Shown here in pieces: positions 1 through 5,524 of a stretch of 6,253 nucleotides of DNA. Position numbers and translations under genes: made by a program. The stretch is from the NCBI GenBank assembly GCA_002425825.1, contig DIMZ01000234.1, positions 1,000-7,252 on the forward strand. Direction: 5' to 3'. Under the pieces are notes generated by a model. That model was not told the origin of the DNA. It ran no database searches and saw only the letters and a list, made by a program, of their open reading frames with translations. Origin of the DNA: Cloacimonetes bacterium UBA5553. GTDB taxonomy: Bacteria; Cloacimonadota; Cloacimonadia; Cloacimonadales; Cloacimonadaceae. Every line of letters starts with the position of its first letter. Positions within the stretch are counted from its first letter, which is position 1.

Positions 1-572
1 CTTTTAAAAATTCAATACCTCTTGAAAATGCGGATGACACTTTCAACACTAGGTGGCATAATAAAGATTTCGATGCGGTATGCGATGCAATAAGGTCGTT
101 TAGACACTCAAATAGTACAGACATACTGTTTACGTTGTTAGATTATAGTAGCGGGTCAATCGATTCTATGATGGATAAATTTGCATTATGTAGAAATCAA
201 ACCGAACAAGATCATAAGATTCGTGCTGCTACGTTTTATTCCAAAGAAGATAAAACTTCTGGTATTTCTTACATTGTTTCAATTCTGGAAGACTATGATG
301 AAGCTTTCGATAGGCTTCAAATGTTATGTAGCCTAAATCAGTATAAGTACAAGGCAGATAGATGGATCGGATTAGGCTGTTGCATACAAAGTGGGAAACC
401 AGTAGATTATGCGGTAATATACGCGGAACAATGGTCTTTTGATCCTGAGATGGAGAGCATTGTTAGCCAACTTGATAAAGGCACCGCAAAAGGCAAGAAA
501 AGGGGAAGAAATGATCAATGCCCATGTGGGAGCAACAAGAAGTATAAAAAGTGTTGCGGTAAAGGCAGATAA
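1..572 (+). CDS. SEC-C motif protein of unknown function, 5'-truncated by the window edge
   Basis: The reading frame is open from the first complete codon at position 3 to the TAA at 570-572, giving 189 visible residues. The gene therefore starts upstream of the window, and a TTG at 135 is only an internal codon. The last ~20 residues form a SEC-C motif (GRNDQCPCGSNKKYKKCC), with the C-x-C-x8-C-C zinc-ligand pattern known from the SecA C-terminus and many unrelated proteins, where it binds zinc and often mediates protein or ribosome contacts. The remaining part is soluble-looking, without membrane segments, and contains acidic and aromatic stretches such as ILEDYDEAFDRL and DRWIGLGCC. I do not recognise a domain there. 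The gene is A/T-rich (20 G/C of 60 in 181-240, against 28 of 60 in 2641-2700) and is followed by an intrinsic terminator. The SEC-C tail is certain; the function is unknown. Confidence 0.85.
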   Translation, partial: FKNSIPLENADDTFNTRWHNKDFDAVCDAIRSFRHSNSTDILFTLLDYSSGSIDSMMDKFALCRNQTEQDHKIRAATFYSKEDKTSGISYIVSILEDYDEAFDRLQMLCSLNQYKYKADRWIGLGCCIQSGKPVDYAVIYAEQWSFDPEMESIVSQLDKGTAKGKKRGRNDQCPCGSNKKYKKCCGKGR

Positions 573-590
573 TTCATCCTGCCCACCAAT

Positions 591-623
591 GGCTGTTCTA
601 TGATATTGATGTTATAGACAGCC
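591..623 (+). other. Imperfect stem-loop after the SEC-C gene
   Basis: The arms GGCTGTTCTAT (591-601) and ATAGACAGCC (614-623) pair over 10 bp with one bulged T, around a 12-nt loop. The structure begins 18 nt after the stop codon and has no T-run behind it, so it is not itself a terminator. It could stabilise the 3' end of the mRNA upstream of the terminator at 654-691, or it may be incidental. Confidence 0.4.
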
Positions 624-653
624 TACCGCCCATACATAGAATGCCCTCCAATA

Positions 654-691
654 CATGGGGACTCCGCTCGGTGCTCCCCACGGTTTTTTTT
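654..691 (+). terminator. Rho-independent terminator of the SEC-C gene
   Basis: The outer stem pairs CATGGGGA (654-661) with TCCCCACG (675-682), with one A/C mismatch. A small inner CCG/CGG helix (664-666 with 669-671) sits inside it. A run of eight T follows at 684-691. The strong GC stem plus T-tract on the plus strand fits intrinsic termination of transcription coming from the SEC-C gene about 80 nt upstream. Confidence 0.8.
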
Positions 692-725
692 ATCTAACAA
701 GCTTATATTGTGAACCTCGGTGCTT

Positions 726-916
726 GCAATTTTCGATGATACTTTCATGTAATTTTCGGTGATACTTTCTTGTAATTCTCAGTGATACGCTAGCAATTTT
801 CGGTGAGACATTTGCAATTTTCAGTGATACAAACTGCCCAGACTGATCACACGAGAAATGCCCCTTTTGGGCTGCTTGCAATTTTCAGTGAGACGATTTG
901 CAATTTTCGGTGAGAC
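726..916. repeat. Array of seven direct 17-bp repeats, consensus GCAATTTTCRGTGAKAC
   Basis: Copies lie at 726-742, 749-765, 772-788, 793-809, 814-830, 878-894 and 900-916, all in the same orientation. Start-to-start distances are 23, 23, 21, 21, 64 and 22 bp. The last 13 bases are best conserved, with variation mainly at C/T in position 2, R in position 10 and T/G in position 15. The 64-bp step is about three times the ~21-bp period. This spacing is near two helical turns and would put bound proteins on one face of the DNA. No coding sequence is supported here; short minus-strand frames across it merely translate the repeat. Possible identities are the multiple-repeat end of an IS21-like element, a remnant of one, or an iteron-type regulator array. 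No transposase or terminal duplication is visible. Confidence 0.8.
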
Positions 917-984
917 TTTATAACTCGCGGCTAACCCCACAATCCGGTTAAGCCCGTAATATGGCTCACAAAGCAAAAAACTGC

Positions 985-1014
985 TTGACAGGATATCAGT
1001 AATGGCAGAACAAT
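985..1014 (+). promoter_or_regulatory. Probable sigma70-type promoter for the barrel/lipoprotein genes
   Basis: A perfect -35 hexamer TTGACA (985-990) is followed after 18 bp by AACAAT (1009-1014), a 4 of 6 match to TATAAT. This would start transcription near 1021, about 40 nt before the ATG at 1063. A short 5-bp inverted repeat (AAGCA/TGCTT, 971-975 and 982-986) overlaps the -35 box. The remainder of the stretch, 917-984 and 1015-1050, shows nothing else I can name. The -10 is weak, so this is a prediction. Confidence 0.5.
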
Positions 1015-1062
1015 GAAACCCATCATTTAGTGTAAATGTGTAGATGAGCAAAAGGAGTTGTC

Positions 1063-1926
1063 ATGTGTAAAAAAGCAGTTTTGCTATCCATGTTCATTGT
1101 AGCGGTCATTGGTATTTATTCATTGGAGTATAATTGGGGACTAAAATACGGTGCTGGAGTATCTTCAGCTTTCGGTGATGACTCCCGATATACCCTTCAT
1201 TACAATTTTATGTCCATTGATAACGCCAACGTTTCATCCCACTTAGGCTATCTAAACATGGATTCACGAAAAGCTGCAAACGGCTTTTCACAAAGCCTTG
1301 GCCCCTACGCAGAGATTCAGGTGGCAAAAAAGCTTGATTCTGTGTGGCTGCTTACTGAGCTCCAATGGCATCGCTATAACTATTCTTATGTGTTTTCAGG
1401 GGATGCCTTTATTACCGATAATCTCTTGCTTGCATCTGCCTTTGCCGACACACTGGAAGGCAGCATAGACCAAACCTTAGACTATCTCACTCTGCCCTTG
1501 CTTGTAAAACTGAAGCAGGAATCCATTGCATCTGCTAATTCAGAACACTACGACGGTGCCTACATCTACTTCGGCCCTGCATTATCCGTGCTGATAAATA
1601 ACCACTCGAGCAGCCGCAAAGGCATTAAAGCCCTTGATGCGAATGTTGCTGATTTTGTGAGTGCCAGCTACACCGATTCTGATCCCAGCGCTGTTTATGC
1701 CAGCAGCAAGAGTAAAAGTGCCAGCGACAAAGTTCTGGCTCACAAAGTAGATTTCGTGCTTGGTGCTGGCTTTAACCTGAAGAACCTCTTTAATTTTGGC
1801 ATCGGCAAAGACGAGATATTCCTCGATTTCCGCGCCAATACAGGTCTCTACCCCATTGGCAATGCTGATTCCAGAACAGATTTCCGCGTGTATTCTTTGT
1901 TGTTCACCCTGGGTGTAAAACTGTGA
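1063..1926 (+). CDS. Outer-membrane beta-barrel protein (PorT-like family)
   Basis: This 287-aa protein is probably exported and inserted in the outer membrane. Residues 1-20 look like a Sec signal peptide: KK at 3-4, a hydrophobic core to about 18, and likely cleavage after IYS. Later segments alternate polar and hydrophobic residues like beta-strands, including WGLKYGAGVSSAFGD (25-39), LGPYAEIQVAKKL (79-91), YLTLPLLVKL (141-150), AYIYFGPALSVLI (166-178), VDFVLGAGFNL (229-239) and the C-terminal YSLLFTLGVKL. The YLxLPLLxK sequence is typical of the PorT/OMP_b-brl_2 type of small barrel. The start is fixed by AAAGGAG at 1051-1057, 5 nt before the ATG. Three in-frame stops follow in tandem (TGA TAA TAA). 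A strong Shine-Dalgarno site and a 64-bp gap link it to the lipoprotein gene downstream. A serine-rich loop at 211-222 (VYASSKSKSASD) may be surface-exposed. Ligand and exact role are unknown. Confidence 0.8.
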   Translation: MCKKAVLLSMFIVAVIGIYSLEYNWGLKYGAGVSSAFGDDSRYTLHYNFMSIDNANVSSHLGYLNMDSRKAANGFSQSLGPYAEIQVAKKLDSVWLLTELQWHRYNYSYVFSGDAFITDNLLLASAFADTLEGSIDQTLDYLTLPLLVKLKQESIASANSEHYDGAYIYFGPALSVLINNHSSSRKGIKALDANVADFVSASYTDSDPSAVYASSKSKSASDKVLAHKVDFVLGAGFNLKNLFNFGIGKDEIFLDFRANTGLYPIGNADSRTDFRVYSLLFTLGVKL

Positions 1927-1990
1927 TAATAACGCGTTTAACCAATCACATAATAAACCATGCCACAGCTCCGAAAGCAAGGAGGATATA

Positions 1991-3568
1991 ATGAAAAGCA
2001 TGCTAAAGCTTATAGTGATAGTGATATTGGGACTAAGCCTGATTTCTTGCGGAACCAAAGCCACCAGCCTCGATGATGAAAAAGTGGCAACCCCTAGCTT
2101 CTCCACTGGGGGCGGAACCTTTGACACAGCAGTAAACGTGCTAATCTCCTGCACCACTCCCGGAGCTGTGATTCGATACACTTTAGACAACAGCGAACCC
2201 AACAGCAATTCTACAATCTATACCGAAGTGCTGCATATTGCAGCCAATACAACCCTGAAAGCCAGAGCCTATAAATCGGGATGGATTGCCAGCTCTACCA
2301 TTTCTGCCATCTACCAGTTTACAGCTTCTGCGGCGCCCGAGCTTAGCCCTCCCGGTGGCACTTATACTGCCAATCAGATGGTTAGCATTACCTGTGCTAC
2401 TCCCAATGCGCAAATTCGCTACACACTTGACGGTAGCGAACCAAGCCAGGCTTCTGCGCTGTATTTAAACCCAATAGTTGTAAGCCAGGCTTTAACCATA
2501 AAGGCCATTGCCTATGTACCCGGCATCAGCCCCAGCCCAGTAACAACCGAAGTGTACAACATGCAGGCAATTGATCCTGTATTTGATCCAGCTGGCGGTT
2601 CTTATTCCACAGCGCAGGTGGTTAACATCTCCACCTTAACCGATAACGCCAGCATCTATTACACTTTGGATGGCACAGAGCCGACTGAGATATCTATCCT
2701 CTTCACGCATCCCATTAATGTTGCTGCTAATACCATTGTAAAAGCAAAAGCTTTCAGAAACGGCTGGAACCCTAGTAACACAGTGATAACGGCGTATGGA
2801 ATTAATGTTCCCGATCAGATGATCTATGTAAATGGCGGAACCTTCCACAACGGCTTTTCGAATGTGTCATTATCCCCTTTCTATATTGGCAAATATGAAG
2901 TTAACCAGTTCGATTGGGTAATGATAATGGGAACCGCTCCCTTCTTCTATCCGGATGTGGAGGATGCACCACCAGTCCCCGATTTACCCGCCGAAAACAT
3001 TTCCTGGTATAATGCCATAGAATACTGCAACAGACGAAGCATGAGCGAGGGCTATAATCCCTGCTACTCATATATTGGCTTTGGCACCGATCCCTCTGCC
3101 TGGCCTGCTGGCTGGGATTCAGACCCGAACAGCCACCTTAGCATTGCCTGCAATTGGAGTGCCAATGGCTATCGCCTACCCACCGAAATGGAATGGATGT
3201 TCGCAGCAAGAGGCGGAAACTTTACCCAGAACTACCTTTATAGCGGTTCCAATAACATAGACGATGTGGCCTGGTACACCAACAACTCTGACGAAGAAAC
3301 AGCAATGGTGGGACTAAAACAGCCCAATGAACTGGGTATCTACGACATGAGCGGTAACGTTTGGGAATACTGCTGGGATATTTTTGCCCCGCTTCCCACT
3401 ATCGATCAAGTGTCACCCACAGGTGCTGTAACAGGCATTTCACGCGCCATCAGAGGGGGTAGCTGCCTGCAGGATGCCAGCAACTGCACAATAGCACGTC
3501 GCTTTAATCTACTTCCGATAATTACTACTAATGTTGTGGGATTGCGCGTGGTTAGAAAAGCCCTCTAA
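1991..3568 (+). CDS. Lipoprotein with three CHB_HEX repeats and an FGE/SUMF1-like domain
   Basis: The N-terminus (MKSMLKLIVIVILGLSLISC) is a lipoprotein signal with lipobox LISC; Cys20 would be lipidated and the protein anchored in the envelope. Three beta-sandwich repeats of the chitobiase/beta-hexosaminidase C-terminal type follow (about 34-110, 115-190, 195-270). Residues ~275-525 form a formylglycine-generating-enzyme/sulfatase-modifying (SUMF1, C-lectin-like) fold: MIYVNGGTF (277-285), FYIGKYEVNQFDW (297-309), NGYRLPTEMEWMFAARGG (392-409), GIYDMSGNVWEYCWD (449-463), RAIRGGS (485-491) and GLRVVRKAL (517-525). In true FGEs the RGGS motif is followed by two copper-binding cysteines, at +3 and +8 from the Ser. 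Here +3 is Gln494 and only Cys499 remains, so oxidase activity is doubtful and a binding or structural role at the cell surface is more likely. AAGGAGG at 1979-1985 sets the start. It is probably co-transcribed with the barrel gene. Confidence 0.9.
   Translation: MKSMLKLIVIVILGLSLISCGTKATSLDDEKVATPSFSTGGGTFDTAVNVLISCTTPGAVIRYTLDNSEPNSNSTIYTEVLHIAANTTLKARAYKSGWIASSTISAIYQFTASAAPELSPPGGTYTANQMVSITCATPNAQIRYTLDGSEPSQASALYLNPIVVSQALTIKAIAYVPGISPSPVTTEVYNMQAIDPVFDPAGGSYSTAQVVNISTLTDNASIYYTLDGTEPTEISILFTHPINVAANTIVKAKAFRNGWNPSNTVITAYGINVPDQMIYVNGGTFHNGFSNVSLSPFYIGKYEVNQFDWVMIMGTAPFFYPDVEDAPPVPDLPAENISWYNAIEYCNRRSMSEGYNPCYSYIGFGTDPSAWPAGWDSDPNSHLSIACNWSANGYRLPTEMEWMFAARGGNFTQNYLYSGSNNIDDVAWYTNNSDEETAMVGLKQPNELGIYDMSGNVWEYCWDIFAPLPTIDQVSPTGAVTGISRAIRGGSCLQDASNCTIARRFNLLPIITTNVVGLRVVRKAL
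2090..2800 (+). repeat. Three tandem CHB_HEX protein repeats encoded in the lipoprotein
   Basis: Each unit carries the same core: RYTLDNSEP (62-70), RYTLDGSEP (143-151) and YTLDGTEP (224-231), spaced 81 and 80 residues apart. Each opens with a GG(T/S)(F/Y) turn (GGTF, GGTY, GGSY) and ends with a (K)A(K/I/R)A(Y/F) strand. The DNA copies have diverged considerably, so this is an old domain duplication and not a recent tandem expansion. Confidence 0.85.
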
Positions 3569-3610
3569 CTGCCATACGATATCAACTGAGTATTAGCATT
3601 TGCCTTGCCG

Positions 3611-4240
3611 TTAGCACATGTTTAGCTGTTTGTGCAGCTGCAAACTAAGCTTGGCAGGTGCTGCATCCTCCAGCATCCAGGCTGCCAAATCCAGGGGAGA
3701 TAAAACGCTCTGAACCGGTGAAAAGTGGATAGCCTTCAGCTCTGGCTTATGTTCCTTAATGAATTCAAGCGCAAACTGATAGTCATTATAGTCGGTAATT
3801 ACAAACTTCAGCTCATCATGCGGGTTCAGACATTTCAGGTTCCATTTCATGAAGCTGCCGCCCATACCGCTGCCAGGAGTTTTTACATCCACAATCTTAT
3901 GTACAAAGTCCGGCACATCGCCCAGATACAGAGAGCCATTGGTTTCCAATAGCACTTCATAGCAAGCATCGTGCAACGCGGAAAACAGGAAGCTTACATC
4001 CTCCTGATACATTGGCTCGCCGCCAGTTATCTCTACCAGTTTTGCCGGATAGGTGGCTATTTTGTCCATGATGCTGCTTATAGCCAGTGAGCGTCCCGAA
4101 CCAAAGGCGTATTGTGTGTCGCAATAGCTGCAACGCAGATTGCATTCTGCCAGACGGATAAAGATGCAAGGATAGCCTGAGTAAGTGGATTCGCCCTGAA
4201 GTGAGTAGAATATCTCCGATATATTAAGGTGTTTTTCCAT
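3611..4240 (-). CDS. queE: 7-carboxy-7-deazaguanine synthase QueE (radical SAM)
   Basis: QueE is a cytosolic radical SAM enzyme that converts 6-carboxy-5,6,7,8-tetrahydropterin to 7-carboxy-7-deazaguanine, a step in making the preQ0/queuosine tRNA base. The 209-aa length is usual for the family. The N-terminal NISEIFYSLQGES (6-18) is characteristic. The [4Fe-4S] ligands form a CX3CX2C motif at Cys33, Cys37 and Cys40, followed by Asp41-Thr42, with the Thr expected near the Mg2+ site. ITGGEP (71-76) is the SAM-binding glycine motif, then ETNG (99-102), FSPV (173-176), and a typical LSLQLHKQ end. The start ATG has only a weak Shine-Dalgarno (GGAT) upstream. It lies 72 bp after the amidohydrolase stop and could belong to the same minus-strand transcript; a TATAAA hexamer at 4266-4271 lacks a good -35 box. 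No queC, queD or queF is in the window. It converges on the lipoprotein gene with a 42-bp gap. Confidence 0.95.
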   Translation of the reverse strand: MEKHLNISEIFYSLQGESTYSGYPCIFIRLAECNLRCSYCDTQYAFGSGRSLAISSIMDKIATYPAKLVEITGGEPMYQEDVSFLFSALHDACYEVLLETNGSLYLGDVPDFVHKIVDVKTPGSGMGGSFMKWNLKCLNPHDELKFVITDYNDYQFALEFIKEHKPELKAIHFSPVQSVLSPLDLAAWMLEDAAPAKLSLQLHKQLNMC

Positions 4241-4312
4241 GTTTCATCCAATAGCCCATTACGGCTTTATATGTTGCCTGATTGGGCCTTAGCCCGTGGG
4301 ATTTACTGAGTG

Positions 4313-5524
4313 TTAAAAGGGTAAATAGGGAAAGTCTTTGTGGTAGCCCAATACTGCATCTATTGTATCATTAATCTCCATGGGGTCGCCAAGCACGAAT
4401 TTCTCTTTGTTAGATGTGCGGAACAGGCAATATTCATCTTCGTTTAAGCCTAGTGTTTCCATCCATGTGCTATCGCCAAAACGGGGGATGCCGTCCACTA
4501 TTAAAAGCTTTATGCTTGCAGCTTCTATGCTAAACAGATTCTCAAATGGATCACGCTCTACCATATCTACAAGCAGTAGATTCCGGCAGTTATCCGGATT
4601 TAGAGCTGCGTACTCTATGGGTAACTTAAGTGCTTTCACTGCGTTGGTGCTAACCATACGAAAGAGCTCAGAAGCGGGTATAGCAGGGAAAAACTCACGT
4701 ATCTTAAGGAACTCAGCAATCAGGTTTACCCCACCGGACATGGTGGAATCTGTCCCGATGCAAACATTGGCTTTACATTTCATGGCTGCGTCAATCTTTA
4801 GCGTTTCGCCAATAAGGTAGTAATTTGAGCTCGGGCACCAGCAGATGGATGCACCAACCATGGCAATGGTGGCAATCTCTTCCGCACTAAAGGCGATGCC
4901 ATGAATCATAAGAGTATTATCTTTTAGCAATCTTCTTCGTAAAAGCTCACCAAATTCGGCTTTGGTGATGCCATCGGTACCCTCTCCCAGATGGATGATG
5001 AATGGTACTTTCCCTTCCGAAAGCTGCATTTCAGTTTCAGGGCTTTCGCCTCCCCACCAGTTGCCAAGGGTTATAGAGTGGCATTGACGGAAGTTTTTGG
5101 GCACAATAATCGGCATGCTGTTATAATATGAGTCCATCTGCACCGGTGCATGATCGTGCACAATTCCGCAACCGCTGAACAGGCTTTTATATGCGCCAAG
5201 CTTTGCCAACATTAGCGACTCCGGCTCCGATAGATTGAATGAGCCGTCGTTAGTCCAAAATACATTACGCTCGTGGAAAGAAAAAGAATGCTTCATCTCT
5301 TCCACCCAGATGTGCGAGTTTGCGTAGGGATGTTTATCACCCGCGCGAGGAACCCAGTTGCCAATCAAATGGTCGTGAGCATTGATAAGCGGGGTATAGG
5401 CAATGGATGCTTTAACTTCGTGACGCGCCCCCTCGTCCGCAGTTGGGATGCCCAAAATATGCAAATCAATCTCTTTCTCCACTCGATCAGGACTGATCAC
5501 ACTGATCGAAGGCTTGATAATCAT
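4313..5524 (-). CDS. Metal-dependent amidohydrolase (ATZ/TRZ- or cytosine-deaminase-like)
   Basis: A 403-aa cytosolic hydrolase of the amidohydrolase superfamily, in which a TIM barrel with a bound metal hydrolyses amide, amine or halide groups on cyclic or nucleobase-like substrates. All expected ligands are visible: NAHDHL (His50, His52), IIHLGEG (His178, with Glu181 in the HxxE position of the catalytic acid/base), MIHG (His208) and IGTDS (Asp259). CPSSN (230-234) is also typical of the ATZ/TRZ group. The usual PG before the HxH motif is replaced by PL. The substrate cannot be read from the sequence: guanine/cytosine deaminase, chlorohydrolase and other activities are all possible. The ATG overlaps the etfA stop by 4 bp (ATGA), implying translational coupling, and there is no good Shine-Dalgarno close by (AAGGAT is about 17 nt upstream). 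An 8-bp inverted repeat lies in codons 6-14. Confidence 0.85.
   Translation of the reverse strand: MIIKPSISVISPDRVEKEIDLHILGIPTADEGARHEVKASIAYTPLINAHDHLIGNWVPRAGDKHPYANSHIWVEEMKHSFSFHERNVFWTNDGSFNLSEPESLMLAKLGAYKSLFSGCGIVHDHAPVQMDSYYNSMPIIVPKNFRQCHSITLGNWWGGESPETEMQLSEGKVPFIIHLGEGTDGITKAEFGELLRRRLLKDNTLMIHGIAFSAEEIATIAMVGASICWCPSSNYYLIGETLKIDAAMKCKANVCIGTDSTMSGGVNLIAEFLKIREFFPAIPASELFRMVSTNAVKALKLPIEYAALNPDNCRNLLLVDMVERDPFENLFSIEAASIKLLIVDGIPRFGDSTWMETLGLNEDEYCLFRTSNKEKFVLGDPMEINDTIDAVLGYHKDFPYLPF

Noticed and set aside
135..137. TTG as start of the SEC-C gene
   Set aside because: The frame is open for 44 more codons to the window edge and there is no ribosome site before the TTG.
841..852. 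12-mer GACTGATCACAC shared with 5491-5502
   Set aside because: About one exact 12-base match is expected by chance between positions in a window this size, so it is not evidence of a common site.
726..916. CRISPR array
   Set aside because: Units are 17 bp with 4-6 bp between most of them, far too short for spacers. The units also vary and there are no cas genes.
690..1051. Two overlapping minus-strand frames (63 and 76 codons) across the repeat array
   Set aside because: Their translations only restate the repeat (VSPKIAN-type strings), they overlap each other in different frames, and they have no convincing ribosome site or family resemblance.
1582..2208. Minus-strand frame of 208 codons
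   Set aside because: It lies antisense across the barrel and lipoprotein genes, both of which have clear families, signal peptides and ribosome sites. The antisense translation matches nothing recognisable.
4284..4295. GGGC/GCCC hairpin between the amidohydrolase and queE as a terminator
   Set aside because: Only a 4-bp stem and no T-run on either strand.
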